A DNA stretch of 64,000 nt from Mytilus galloprovincialis (GCF_965363235.1 NC_134848.1:59606181-59670180), one strand, 5' to 3'; positions 34,162 through 47,081 are shown, counted from the first letter of the stretch. Numbers and translations: made by a program. The notes: generated from the letters alone by a model not told the origin.

Positions 34162-37100
34162 CTGAATTATAAAAATGTTTATATTGAAGCAGTTCTTAAT
34201 TATTGCTAGATATAAAGAAGTGGTGGATCCAGAAAGGGGGGTCCGAGGGTTGGAATCCCTTTTATGGACGATCAATGCATTTGAATGGGAGCATATAGTT
34301 GAAACCCACCCCCTTTTTAGCTCACCTGGCCTAAAAGGCCATGTGAGCTTTTCTCATCACTTGGCGTCCGTCGTCGTCGTCGTCGTCGACGTCGTCGTCT
34401 GTCGTCGTTAAAAAAATTTCAAACATCTTCTCCTCTGAAACTACTGAATGGATTTGAATGAAACTTAGCATGATTGTTCCTTAGATTATCCTGCACAAAG
34501 TGTGTGCTTCGATTTTTGATCCGTCAAAAAACATGGCCGCCGTTACTTAAAAAAGAACATAGGGGTCAAATGCAGTTTGTAGCTTATATCTCAAAAACGA
34601 AAGCATTTAGAGCAAATCTGACATGGGGGTAAAAATGTTCATTAGGTCAAGATCTATCAGCCCTGAAATTTTCAGATGAATCAAACAAACCATTGTTGGG
34701 TTGCTGCCACTTAATTGGTAATTTTAAGGAAATTTTGCAGTTTTTGGTCATTATCTTGAATATTATTATAGATAAAGATAAACTGTAAACAGCAAAAATG
34801 ATCAGCAAAGTAAGATCTACAAATAAGTTAATATGACCAAAATTGTCAATTGACCCCTTAAGCGGTTATTGTCCTTTAATGACAATTTTTCACAATTTGT
34901 TCATCACATTTGCTACCTTTAAAAAATCTTCTCCTCTGAAACTACTGAATGGATTTGGATGAAACTTAGCATGATTGTTCCTTAGATTATCCTGCACAAA
35001 GTGTGTGCTTCGATTTTTGATCCGTCAAAAAACATGGCCGCCGTTACTTAAAATAGAACATAGGGGTCAAATGCAGTTTTTGGCTTATATCTCAAAAACG
35101 AAAGCATTTAGAGCAAATCTGACATGGGGTAAACATGTTCATTAGGTCAAGATCTATCAGCCCTGAAATTTTCAGATGAATCAAACAAACCATTGTTGGG
35201 TTGCTGCCACTTAATTGGTAATTTTAAGGAAATTTTGCAGTTTTTGGTCATTATCTTGAATATTATTATAGATAAAGATAAACTGTAAACAGCAAAAATG
35301 ATCAGCAAAGTAAGATCTACAAATAAGTTAATATGACCAAAATTGTCAATTGACCCCTTAAGGGGTTATTGTCCTTTAATGACAATTTTTCACGATTTGT
35401 TCATCATATTTGCTAACTTTAAAAAATCTTCTCCTCTAAAACTACTAAACCAAATTCAACCAAACTTCAACTGAATGATCAGTAGCGTGTATAAAATAAA
35501 GTTTGTGCTTTATTTTTTATTTCGTCAAAAAACATGGCCGTCATGGCTAAAAATAGAACACAGGGTAAAATGCAGTTTTTGGCTTATATCTCAAAAACTC
35601 CAGCATTTAGAGCAAATAAGACAAGAAGTTAAAGTATTTATTAGGTCAAGGTCTACCTGTCCTGAAATTTTCAGCCGAATTGGGTAACTTGTTTTTCAGG
35701 TATAATGCCCCTGAATTGATGATTTTAAAGAAATTTTGCAGTTTTTGGTTATTATCTTGAATATTATTATAGATACAGATAGCAAAAATGTTAAGCAAAG
35801 TAAGATCTACAAATAAGTCAATTTGACCAAAATTGTCAATTGACCCCTTAAGGAGTTATTGCCCTTTAAAGACTTTTTTCACAATTTGTTCATCATGTTG
35901 ACTTACTTTAAAAAATCTTCTCCTTTGAAACTGCTGTATCAATTTCAGCCAAACTTAGGCTAAATGAGTTTCAGAGTATCTAGTATAAATTTTACATTTC
36001 ATTTCCTTGTATGTCAGAAACATAGCTCCTATGGCTAAAATAGAACATAGGAGAAAATGATTTTTTTTTGCTTTTGAAGAAAATAGGACGATTCAAAGAA
36101 CATTTAAATAAATTGAAAAGCCAAAATAATCATTGATGAGAGATTTAACCAAAAAAATTAAGGTGAGCGATTCAGGCTCTTGAGAGCCTCTTGTTTACTC
36201 TGGGTTGGGAACCCCTCTTTTTAAAATAGCTGGATCCGCCCCTGTGCGGATATGTTGTATATATAAAGACACAATTATTTATTAGTTATGTATATGCAAA
36301 ACCAAATAATATCATAAGTTTATGTAATAAGATATTGCCGGCTACTAATATGTTTTCTGCATACTTAATTGTCTAGTTGAGCTGTTTTGACTTTTTCTTA
36401 CATTTGGTGCATTTACCTAAAATCAGATCTTTTTCATACAAAAAAATGTAGAACTTACAACACGCAGAAATATCTATGCCAGCTTACAAAGTTTGGACCA
36501 CCATGTGCAGAGGCTCCGGCGCCTCCCATATGCATAATTACAAACGAATCATACTTGTTTGGTGCGACCGACTGAAAAATAAGGAAATGACAATTGGTCA
36601 AATTACATTCAGAGTGAAAATTATAACAAATATCGAAAGAAATAAATGCAAACAAACTGGAAAGAAGGGTATATTAAAATAAACAATATTCATTATTCAA
36701 GTGGGAAAGTCTACATTGAAGTTTGTGAAAAAAATTAAAGTGGTAAAAATATGTCAGACCATAATAATTTTGTAATTATCATTATGATTTAATTTCTTGA
36801 TAGTAATAATAATATCTATTAATGTATAGGCAATATATACAAATACATAGTACAACCTTAAAATAAAGCAATGGTTGTTACATGGGTACCACTAATGCCT
36901 TAACCCAAGGATGACCCATGAAAGCAAACAAGATTATTTTCCCGGCTTATTTCCAATAAGTTTATTATTCATAACTCGATACAGGGATACAGGCGATCCC
37001 TCTCTCTGGTAACTGACGTCATAAAGGGGAGCATAATTGGAGTTTTTTTTTTCCGGTGGTCTATTAGAGAGTAACCTAACGATAAACATCAACTTAAGAA

Positions 37101-38143
37101 CAATTAAAAGTTAGTTGTCTAATCCTGGTTCTTCTGTCTTTGATGAATAACCATCTCTTTGGTAATTAAGCAATATTCTCTTCTTAAACATAAGATAGAC
37201 TCCATACATTTTACCAAGGTTGATGTGATGATGTTCTAAATCTTTGAATTATCTAAACATTCAATTTCTAGTTTGGCATTTATCAAATAAAGTAGATAAG
37301 ATAAATTCTGGAGCATCTGAAAGCACCCACAGATTTTGGTGGGGTTCGTGTTTCTTAGTCTTTAGCTTTCTATGTTGTGTCATGTGTACTATTATTTGTC
37401 TGTCTGTCTTTTTCATTTTCATGGCGCTGTTAGTTTATTTTCGATCTATGAGTTTGACTTTCCCTCTGGTATCTCCCCCCCCCCTCTTTTACAAAAGATT
37501 CTGACTATGTGTTCGTTACCAATTAACGGGGGTCTGAATTGGGTTGATAGAATAGACAGTAAGGGATCAAAACTGCAGAAAATGGGTAAAAAAAGAGTAG
37601 AGATAAATAGGCCCTCAAAAATAAAGTATAGAGATAAATAGGCCCCCACAAATAAAGTATAGATAATAATAAGGTGATACACTATAAAGAATGGAGAATA
37701 ATAGACAAAAGCTGCTTAAAAAATATATTAGAAATACAGAACTGAGCCTCCCCTCCCCCATACCATCATAGACTTACCGTGTCTCTTTTAAGGGCATTTA
37801 CTGCGTCGAAAAAATTATCCCTTTCGTCCTCACTTAATGCACGTATTTCTTTCCTTACGCGCAGCCGGTAGTAACCTCTCCTTGCTTGTCGTCTTAATCG
37901 AATATGTAATTTTTTGCCGAGCGAATCAAGCCAGTCATATGCATCCCTTCCTAAACCAATTGAGCTAGTATTTCTGTTTATATGTGTCAGAAAACTTTCT
38001 AAACAGCTCGTTTGAACATCATATGGAGTGGTGGTTTTATCAACTTGTCCTGCGTAGCATTCTTCTAACATTGGTGGAAATACATCTTCTACAATAAGCG
38101 CTGACGCCGGAATAAAGACCATCAAAAGGAAATAAAACCTCAT
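32607..38143 (-). CDS. Secreted tyrosinase (type-3 copper oxidase), 3 exons, 677 aa
   Basis: Exons on the - strand are 38143-37778 (122 codons, phase 0), 36571-36459 (113 nt) and 34161-32607 (517 codons plus TAA). Predicted reaction from family knowledge: o-hydroxylation and oxidation of phenols to quinones, for melanin or cross-linking of shell periostracum and byssus. A signal peptide (MRFYFLLMVFIPASALI) opens the protein. KEIRALSEDERDNFFDAVNALKRDT is the typical pre-copper motif. CuA: His136, His145, His154 (HGGPNFVSWHRYF). CuB: His272 and His276 (HDMVH) and His302 (DPVFWLHHCFVD). LPYWDS lies between them. A Cys-rich segment, an RRRR site at 497-500 and a beta-type C-terminal region ending in CVN follow. 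Exon 3 must start at 34161, because L-F-E-N-A-L completes the WHRYFCVLFENAL motif. Confidence 0.93.
34201..36246. mobile_element. GGATCCGCC-ended element split by a nested element
   Basis: The outer element is recognised by its left part (GTGGATCCAGAAAGGGGGG, GAATGGGAGCATATAGTTG; 34201-34321) and right part (CTCTGGGTTGGGAACCCC, TAGCTGGATCCGCCCC; 36196-36246). Its uninterrupted form is at 41714-41886 (GTGGCGGATCCA...GGATCCGCCACTG). It occupies tyrosinase intron 2. Confidence 0.7.
34320..36195. mobile_element. Nested element with three about 490-bp internal repeats
   Basis: It starts with the hairpin AGCTCACCTGGCCT...AGGCCATGTGAGCT and a GTC triplet tract (34365-34410). Three direct repeats follow at about 34425, 34920 and 35415, each opening AATCTTCTCCTCTGAAACTA and containing GTCAAAAAACATGGCCG and GTCAATTGACCCCTTAAG. 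The first two are about 98% identical and the third is diverged. It ends with a second hairpin, GGCTCTTGAGAGCC. This is a non-autonomous mobile element common in bivalves. Class not settled. Confidence 0.8.
36459..36571 (-). other. Tyrosinase exon 2 (CuA site)
   Basis: The acceptor ATTTTTCAG ends at 36572 and the donor GTAAGT starts at 36458. The exon encodes SVAPNKYDSFVIMHMGG and AHGGPNFVSWHRYFCV with the three CuA histidines spaced H-x8-H-x8-H. Confidence 0.9.
37305..37490 (+). repeat. Family C repeat in tyrosinase intron 1
   Basis: GGTGGGGTTCGTGTTTCTTAG, ATTATTTGTCTGTCTG and CGATCTATGAGTTTGACTTTC, then a C-run. Confidence 0.75.
37778..38143 (-). other. Tyrosinase exon 1 (signal peptide and N-terminal region)
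   Basis: The ATG complements 38141-38143 and the donor GTAAG begins at 37777. The exon encodes MRFYFLL to KRDT. The 5' end of the retrocopy at 26896-27417 matches up to about 38215, which suggests the transcript start is near there, about 70 bases upstream of the ATG. Confidence 0.85.
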
Positions 38144-38229
38144 TGTCTGCAAAATATGAAAAGTTCGTCAATTAACAATTGCATGTTTTACTGTAGTTTT
38201 TGTTTTTCAGTTTTGGAAATAATAAAAAA

Positions 38230-39940
38230 AAAATGTGCTATAATTAATCATTTATTTACATTTACAAATACTTTTTAACACAAAATCGAATACAAACAGG
38301 TATGCATTGTGGAAAGTTTTCTCATTGGCAATGTCGAACCTAAAACTTGATTAAAAATAGTTTCTGTTTCACCACTAAGCACGCGGCATTTATGAGTAAC
38401 GTAAGCAACTAGTTTAGTTTAAAAGGCTCGGAGTCATAATAATTTGTTCGGTTTGATAACATGTCTTCCTGTGGATTGGCATTGTGGACATTACGTTAAT
38501 CCGGCTCATCGTGTCAGTCAGTTTAATTAAATTCAGGGATGATATTTATATCACATCGACATATTTTCATTCTGATATGCATGTAGTACTTCCCACTGAC
38601 CATTACACCAATCCAAAACAATCATCATCCCTTTTTAGTGTGGATAGTTTTAACAATGATTTGAACATGAACTCTATATCTTAATCATATTGATGGTGGG
38701 AAATTACAATGAAAGACCCTACATTTGACGAAGATTTCCGACGTCTCACGAGGGTCTGATTAGAGATTACAAAAAAAGAGAATAAAGAGCAAAAGGATAA
38801 AAAATAGAGAATAAAAAGAAAATAACAATAATAAAGAATAGCGATAAATCGGATGTTTAGAATAGAGAAAAGAAGATAATTTCAAAAAGGTTAAAAAAAT
38901 AAAGAAGTAAAGAAATCTCAATCAAGACCCTCTTTCGTGTATTTTCTTTTAATGAATAACCGAGTGCTGTACATGTATATGTAAATTGGGCTTCAAGGTT
39001 ATGAATTTTAAATTATTTTTTTAAAACATAGTTAAACAACGTAAAGAAACTACTATTACCTTTATCTGTATAAATTACAAGAAAATTAGCGTCTACTTTA
39101 CCTTACTTCCAGTTGTTTGAACTAATGCATGAACTACTGGCTGCAACCATTTATATACTAGGACCTATATAACAAGAGGTGGTCCATGTCTATTTAATCG
39201 ACTAAAAAAGCACCGAGTGCATTCTTAGAAAATGCATTTGCTTTGTTATCTAATTATTTTCGTACTACGACCGAACATAAACACAAACAATTATGTTAGA
39301 TAACCCGGACGTCGACTTGACGGGCGCGTTTTTTTGATTTATGACAAGAGCTACATAAACATAAACTTTGTGGCACGGATCCTGTTTCTTGTCCAGAAAC
39401 TGGAGCATTTAAAATTTAAAACAGTTCCTGGAAAGTTCAGGGGTTCAACCACTAGACTGAAATAGACTGACACACGTAGGTACGAACATGTTATGTAAAA
39501 ATGTAGGGGATTTTTATAATATTATATAAGGTGACAAGAACGAAATCTTTAGTTGTAAACACATTTTACCGGCAAGTTTTTTGTTAATACTCCGAAAATA
39601 ACCGTGTGTGGCTTCTGAATGGTACCTGGTCGTAATTAGTTGATACAGAATTGGAATTACTTTTAATATAAAGTTTATCTATTTAAGTTTTACAAAAAAC
39701 TCTGAAAATCCAATTCTAATTTTACAAGGTATGGAAACATTTAAATTTCTGCACGTAGGATTTAAAAGTCAACGTTTGCTGCATGATCATTCATATCCAT
39801 AAATATTTCTTTGACTGTTATAAAACGCTGACATTTCTAGAAATAGGAACTGCTGTCCATTTCTTCTTCAAAAATAATATCTGGAACACCACTGGCATTC
39901 TATGGAAAATGAATTACGAATTATTGCGCTCCTATTACAG
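38230..39940. other. Upstream of tyrosinase, no gene seen
   Basis: AT-rich with purine-rich stretches of AATAAAGAGAAAA type (38770-38900). The tyrosinase promoter should lie near 38220-38400 on the - strand, but I cannot define elements with confidence. Confidence 0.35.
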
Positions 39941-39957
39941 ACCTTTTAAAATTCAAA

Positions 39958-40165
39958 CTGACCACACGCACGATACACGCACGGTGAATGCACGATACAC
40001 GCACGGTACACGCACGATACACGATACACGCACGATAAGCGATGATCGTTACACGGAGGATTAACGCAAAATGAATGATGAATGATGAACGCACGATGCA
40101 CGATGAATGATAAATACACGATACACGCACGATACACGCACGCACGATACACGCACGTTGAATGT
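39958..40165. repeat. Minisatellite of ACACGCACGAT units
   Basis: Units of 10-14 bp (CGATACACGCA, GATGAATGAT) alternate. The array splits into an ACACGCACG-rich left part, a GATGAATGA-rich middle and an ACACGCACG right part. The - strand frames reading RACIVRA-like repeats are a consequence. Confidence 0.85.
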
Positions 40166-40784
40166 ACCATGACAGGTCTGCATAGTATATTATACTTCTG
40201 TAAATTGTCACTTCTTGTGTACTGATTTGTCACTTCTTGTGTACTGATTTGATTGGATTTACATATACAATTGTTTTGGTTCAGATATAAATATATACCA
40301 TCAAACAGTTATGCGTCATTTTCAAAAAATGTTGAACTTTGAAATTAATTTTTTTTTCAAAAGTTACTTATTCAAACAACCCTCTACATAAGCAAATCAA
40401 AACAAACAATATTTTAAGAACAACATATTAAAGGATGCAATCTTAATGATGTCATACAAGAATATCTTGAAACATTTTTTGATCGATGGTACAATATTTT
40501 GTCTCTCCTGTTACCATTTTCAAAAGAAATTTTGGGTTATTAAGAAAAGGTTTAGATCAAATGTTAAGCTTGTTTTACGTAGCCAATTAGATGGTTTTCA
40601 AGAGAATAAACTTCTATATATATTCATTCTGTAAAATAATAGATTATTTGCCGATTTTCCAGGTTGTACTGAAAAATGCCTCTAAAAAATGGTTTTCAAA
40701 GGTTGTAAAAATTATCACCAGTAATGCTAGTCTAAGATAGCAATTTATATTGTTCGGCATTTTTTCACCCTTTCAAATACATGT

Positions 40785-41065
40785 AAACCCAACATCAAGT
40801 AAATCCCTTTCGACTCTCCCTTGACACCATCTGCGAGTATGGTTTTGAGGAAACGATGATAGTCCGTCGGAAGGGGACGATAAATGGCCGACCCGTGTTA
40901 AGAGAGAGCCATATCTCTTGCACGTTAAAGACACCCTTGTAGATTTCGAAAAAGAGTAGGCTAATGCCGCTACAAGGCAGCACTCGCACCCGCAAAGTGG
41001 AAAGGGATTAATATAAGTTGCAAAACTTGTTTCCCAAATCCACTATAAATAAATATGTTTAAACT
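40785..41065 (-). repeat. Dispersed repeat family E (longer copy)
   Basis: It contains CCCTTTCGACTCTCCCTTGA, CGGAAGGGGACGATAAATGG, GCACGTTAAAGACACCCTTG and CACTCGCACCCGCAAAGTGG. On the - strand it matches 14075-14205, including the distal AAATATGTTTAAACT. I recognise it as a widespread mollusc short interspersed repeat. Confidence 0.7.
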
Positions 41066-41110
41066 AAGTAAATCCCTCATAAGTTAGTTTACTTTTCTCT
41101 TTATTTCATT

Positions 41111-41548
41111 GGTAACAGGAACGTACGTTTATGCTTTATCACTATATAAAAGTCTATCCTGTTACCTTTTTGTCTATCCTGTTACCGATATCAGTATTGC
41201 ACCTTCAAATGCTTTATTGGGAATTAAGACGTTATAAGCTTAAGATGAGTTCAAACAACGAAATATTTCATGTTTTGCACCTATATGTTAAGATAAAAAT
41301 TTTAACGACGTTTTTTGTCTACAATTGTCTATCATGTTACTGTAACCATAGCAACCATAGTAACAGGATAGACATAACCGGATAAACAAATTTCTTCGTT
41401 TTTTATTGCTGTTGTGAAATAACTACTCCCTTTGGGAAAGTGATTATGGTTTTCTATTGTGAATTTGGTTTCCTACACGTTATTGCACTTTTTACAAGCA
41501 TACTCACTGTTGGTGTAATTAATCAAAATTGTTGGTAACAGCATAGAC
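41111..41548. repeat. Scattered motif GTAACAGGATAGAC in both orientations
   Basis: Copies or near copies lie at 41112 (+), 41153 (-), 41172 (-), 41327 (-), 41360 (+) and 41535 (+, GTAACAGCATAGAC). The spacing is irregular. The longest exact forms are TGTCTATCCTGTTACC at 41171 and GTAACAGGATAGAC at 41360. Confidence 0.75.
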
Positions 41549-41713
41549 ATGAAAAAAAGTAAACTCTATTTTTTTTTCACTAAATGTCTTGAAATTTCTT
41601 TTCTTTACACTGTCGTTCAAGAAACGTGACGTTTTAAATGTAAAGATTACTTTGCACTTTTGAAATCAACACTGACTAACTCAATATTCATAGGGAGAAC
41701 AATATCACGGCTG

Positions 41714-41886
41714 ATTTATGTAGCAGTGGCGGATCCAGCCATTTTAAAAAGGGGGGGTTTCCAACCCAGAGTAAAAAGGGGGTTCCAACTACTAGTATAT
41801 GCTCCCATTCAAATGCATTGATCGGCCAAAAAAAAGGGGGATTCCAACCCCCGAACCCCCCCCCCCCCCCGGATCCGCCACTGAGT
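41714..41886. mobile_element. GGATCCGCC-ended MITE-like element, complete
   Basis: The ends AGTGGCGGATCCA and GGATCCGCCACTG are inverted. The interior has GGGGGTTCCAACT, GCTCCCATTCAAATGCATTG and a C-run. Relatives lie at 34201-36246, in part at 42565-42605, and at 43840-43885. Confidence 0.75.
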
Positions 41887-42294
41887 AGCGGTAACAGGAA
41901 TGACATGAACCTCCCGTACGCTGATTGAATTTAGTTTGTACATAATATGTTACATACAATGGTAAAGAAGCTACGATTTTTCGTTAGAGTAATATTAAAC
42001 ATTCTTAAAAAGTCCCTTTTGCAGATATCAAGGCGATCAAAAAATCGGAAAAAATCATTTGAAATGTGTTTTTCTGACACTGTACGCGCACAAATACCCC
42101 CTAAAATCGGATTTAAATGCAGTTTGATCTTATAGAATAGATGTAAGGTGTGTTTATTATTCATGTTCTGAATCACAATTCCGACAAGCTTTCATTTAAA
42201 CCATTACAATTGAAATTCCCATTTTTAAATGACCATATTTTTCATTGTTTCCTGATTCATCATTATGATTTTACACAAGATCAGAGACATAATG

Positions 42295-42521
42295 ATTACT
42301 AATTTTCGCGAGCGATTTATTTTCGCGACATTCGCAAGTACAAAAATAACGCGAATATAAATAGTCGCGAATATGTACAATTTGGATTTTTACCTATTTA
42401 ACAACATCAAAATGATCAAGCAAATTTGAAAATCGCGAAATTAAATCGCGGCGAGAAGTGTTAGTAAGGAGTAAACGCGAAATAAAGTATCCGCGAAAAT
42501 AAGTTGGTTTACAGTATATTA
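42295..42521. mobile_element. TTTTCGCG-rich inverted-repeat element
   Basis: The left end TACTAATTTTCGCGAGCGAT and the right end complement TACTGTAAACCAACTTATTT then TCGCGG flank ten or more CGCGA/TCGCG words in an AT-rich body. Clustered CGCGA in a CpG-poor background marks it as a distinct mobile family. Confidence 0.65.
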
Positions 42522-43889
42522 TGTTCCATAATAAAAAAAAAGGTGGTATGATTGCCAATGACAGGGGAGGATCCAGGATTTTGAAAAGGGGGGGGGGCGA
42601 AATTTGTAAAGATTGCCGAGCGGAGCGAGGCGAAACATATTTAGGACCTTTTTTGGGCTAAAAAAGCATAAAATAAGTTTAAAATGCACCCTTTAACGGT
42701 TCCTGACGTGGAACATGTATATTTTAAAGTTGCTGTAAAGTGTAAGGGTTGGACATGTTTTATGCTGTATTAATTCTCCCGATCTAGTGTATGGATCCAA
42801 AGCTATGTACTGATATGGGACTTGTCAATAAAACATAGACATGGCAAATTATCGTGTGTTGTATGTTAAATTAGGATAAACTTACAGATTTCTTTTTGTA
42901 AGCAAAATATACGCCAGGCTATTCAATGAAATTTACAAAACGACCGACACGAGTTAAAATACAAACAAGCAATGTTTAGCCAAATGTTTCGTTGAAAAAT
43001 TTCACCCAAACAAGAGAAGTAAGGGTTCCAAATCAACCAAAAGGCTACGAATGCGTCTGAAATGACAACGAATTTATGAATACCGGTCGACAAATGGAGA
43101 CATTAAGGCCACACCCAGTAGGCAGGTTGCAGTCTGGTTTTGACAAAAAGTATTCAATATATCAGTTCGGCGAAACAGACATTCCGGTCAGACATGGAAA
43201 CCCGGCCCCAAAAAAATACGTCCGTTTTTATTCATCATTTTCATTTAATACTTAATAATTCTGTTGGAAATTGTCGTTTCTAATAGTATTTTTTCTCAAA
43301 TATCTCAGACTGCCTCCTCAAATCTAAGTACCTTAGACTTTAAATCTATCTAGAGCTTTAAATACTGACCGGGGATCATTGTTCAGCTATGTTATTTTGA
43401 AATAGACTAGGGCGTTTGGGGTTAAACATGTTTTCGTCTGTAAATAATATTGCTGTGGAACATTTTTTTTTCATGAGAGTGTAACAAAAGTTTTACTTTC
43501 TGTTTGGTGGAATTGTGAAATAAAAGTCAATACCCTCTTGCTCATTCCCGTCTCGCTTTGAAGGTGTCATGATTGTCATTCTCAGCCTAAGCAATGTGTT
43601 ACTGTAATTTGAATTTAAAAATGACTGAGTAACATTTTTTCGACGCACTGGTCAACTCCACCAAAGCGAATCACATGACTTTGCCATAGTCGGTAAATAC
43701 CAGCGAAAATATGTTATAAATAAGTTAAGAATTGTTGCATAAAAATTAAATACACGGGAAATGGCAAAGTTTAGGAGGTCTAGTCTGATTAATCATTTTA
43801 CTAAAAAAAAAAAAAAAAAAAAAAGTCCCAGCAAAGGGGGGGCGTACGCCCTCTACGCCCCCCTCTGGATCCGCCACTGAATGAGACAA

Positions 43890-44460
43890 CTTTCAACCAA
43901 AGTTCAAATGAAGGGGATATATATAAACAACTATCGACACCAGCATGGGCTTCAACAATGAGACAAAAGTGCACACGCTGAAATGTCTCTCCAGAATTAC
44001 CAACAATTGATTTAATGTCAAAAGTCTCAAGGGTAAAGGGTTTACCTCTAGTATGACATAAAATGAAAACAATTTTAAGATCCATGACAATGAGGTCAAG
44101 TTCAGATAAATCTTGTCAGACAGACATGTATATTTTTCGATCATTCCACACATCATATATAGTTGACCTAATATTTGAGAAATAGATATAATCATGTAAA
44201 TATAACCTTGATAACTGATCAATAAAACTAGGTTTAGGTTTGGTGAAGTTACGTGTAGACGTTGCCTGGAGCAGATATCCCAAATATTGTTATCCCATCT
44301 CTCATAATTGAGAAATTCACAAGACAAAAAAAAATAATTTTTAAGCCATCGCAGAACAATGAAAATCATATCAAAGACAATGGACATTTTACTGACAGAT
44401 ACTTCGTAGCATAAGGTATCTACATACAAATTATGAAGCATCCAGGTCTACTATCTTTTG
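43890..44460. repeat. Dispersed repeat with long antisense open frame
   Basis: The + strand has CCATGACAATGAGGTCAAGT, CAGATAAATCTTGTCAGACA and TATATAGTTGACCTAATA, a common bivalve repeat motif series also seen at about 46870-47040. A 182-codon frame on the - strand lacks any recognisable domain and lies across this repeat, so I do not call it a gene. Confidence 0.55.
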
Positions 44461-47075
44461 AAGTATGAAGCTTTTTACAAATAGTTAATACCGCCACCAT
44501 TTCCTGATAGCAATCCTTATGTCTCGCATACTGTGATTCTACGATGTATTGTATCATTTTTCACGAATGACAAAATGTTGAACTTACATCGAATACAGTT
44601 AGCAAGGTTTGTTCTCAACTATTCACACTAACCAAACGTTTACGTATACATCATACAGAGAATATACTATATTTAAAACATGTATTGTTTAATCTTTCAC
44701 TTTTACAACTGACGGAATGTTTTATTAGTAACATTTTTTTTATGGCTGCCTTAGAAATGTTTTTTTAAGACACAACAATTTCTAATTTCGTCCTTAATAT
44801 GCCTGAAATATTTGCCACCGGACATTTCTCAACCTCAAATCAATCAATTCCAATTGTACTTGAAAATCACTGTTCACTCAATCAAATTTGTGAAGCTGAA
44901 TGTGCACCCTGCTAGGTGGAAATAAAACTTAATCAGTAGAATTAATAGGGAATTTACGAAACCAGAAAGGGGAAATGAAAACAATTTTTAAAATAACAAA
45001 CACCATTCAGATTCCGTTACATATTTTTTCAATACCTCTCAGTAAAACAATAAGTAATGTCATCCTTTTCTGCCAAATTCTATGTATATCGGTCAACTTT
45101 GAAGCAGTTTATCTAACAAAAAGAAAACAAGGATGGTGCCATGTGTCTCTATATACATGCACGTGCTGACAATAAAATTCTGGAAATTGTTTAGTTTTCG
45201 TCTTCCTCCAAATATAAGAAATCGTAATGAACTAGTGACGACGTTCGGAATATTTGTTTCGTTACAATAGACATAGGAAGATGTGGTGTGAGTGCCAATG
45301 AGACAACTCTCCATACAAATAACAATTTAAAAAGTAAACCATTATAGGTTAAAGTACGGCCTTCAACACGGAGCCTTGGCTCACACCGAACAACAAGCTA
45401 TAAAGGGCCCCAAAATTACTAGTGTAAAACCATTCAAACGGGAAAACCAACGGTCTAATCTATATAAACAAAACGAGAAACGAGAAACACGTATATATTA
45501 CATAAACAAACGACAACTACTGTACATCAGATTCCTGACTTAGGACAGGTGCAAACATTTGCAGCGGGATTAAACGTTTTAATGGATCCAAACCTTCTCC
45601 CTTTTTCTGAAACAATAGCATAACATCACAACAAAGAAAAACATACGATAAAATATCAATTGGCAGACTTAACTCAATCATAAAACGTATGATTAAACAA
45701 TGAACGAATAAATTTGATCTGCGATATCTGAATACAAATGCACAGTTAATTAAATATTAGAGACAAACATTCATGACCAAAAAGCTAACAAACAAATTCA
45801 AACACAGGACATGACTGAGAAATATTTAACCAATCAATGTTCACTTTAGAAAAAAACCGTTTTTTTTATAATCTTGAAGTTTATACAAATGTTATAAGAA
45901 TAAGTGAAAAATTGAAGATATTACAAATAATGTCATTTTGGGGATTTTTCTGCGACTGTCATACAAGTGCGAGGTTTGGCTAGCCATAAAACCAGGTCCA
46001 ATCCACCATTTTCTACACAAGAAAATGCCTGTACCAATGCAGAATATAACAGTTGTTATCCATTTGTTTGATTTTGTCGTTTGCTTAAGGACTTTCCGTT
46101 TTTTTATTTCCTCAGAGTAGTTTTTTTGTTGTTGTTATTTTACTTTTTATTAGCACTTTCTTAAGCCTTTTGATTAACTCATTTATGAAATAATTGTCTT
46201 CCTCCTAAATTTTAATAACTTTAATATACATTTTTGTCTCCTCTTGTCTCCTTTATTCTGCCCCTCTCTCCTTTTTACCCTGTCCACAACCTCATTCTAA
46301 GCAGGCGAGACAAAAGAACCATAACATACATGTACATTTGGCTCATGATTAATGGCCCATACATTCAAAATGTGAAGCAATTTACACGAGAAAAACGAAC
46401 GACCTAATTTTTAGCAAAACAATTTACAAAAAACAAATGTGACTGATGAAGCATTGCCAACCACTGAACAACAGGCTCCTGACTTAGGACAGGCACATAA
46501 CGAATATGACAGGGTTAAACATGTTTGTGAAAATAATCTAGGACAGTGCATGAGTAGCTATAGGAATACTCAAAAGATTAGTTTAAGGCACTTAACAAAT
46601 AACATAAAATCCATAGGAACAAAGCACTGAAATATCAGTACTCACAGTTACAAATGTACTGAAAGATAGTTCAAAGCCAACTCTGAGCTAAGTATTTTTG
46701 TAATTTTGCTTTTTAAACATGTGATAAAGAAATTAAGTTCTCAAAAACTTAAATATCTCTCATTACACATTCAATGGATTAAGCATGTTAAGCATGTTAA
46801 GTAAAAAAGCCCAGTTTTGATTTTTTTTTGCAAACATAAATTCTTACAGCTTTCAATCATGCCATACACCATATGCATGTATAGTTGCCCTATTATCCTA
46901 TTAATGCTTCACATATATAGACCAAAACACAAAAACCTTAACATTGACCAATAAACCATGAAAATGAGATCATAGTCAGATGAAATCTGCTAGACTGACA
47001 TGTATTGATCCTTACCATCATATCCTACCTACATAGTCCTACATGTCAAGCAATGGGTAATAACAAATATTTACA
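44460..47075. other. Intergenic, repeat fragments
   Basis: It holds a fragment with GATGTGGTGTGAGTGCCAAT and ACGGCCTTCAACACGGAGCC (45275-45600; complement at 50670-50760), family A-like scraps (GACTTAGGACAGG near 45538 and 46480), a family B copy (45950-46130) and the GAGGTCAAGGTCAGAT-type repeat (46870-47040). No gene. Confidence 0.5.
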
Positions 47076-47081
47076 TCCAAC

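Noticed and set aside
39921..40233. - strand RACIVRA-type frames
   Set aside because: Simple-sequence ACACGCACG array. No start context or domain.
43893..44441. 182-codon - strand open frame
   Set aside because: It lies antisense across a dispersed bivalve repeat and has no recognisable domain, signal peptide or splice context.
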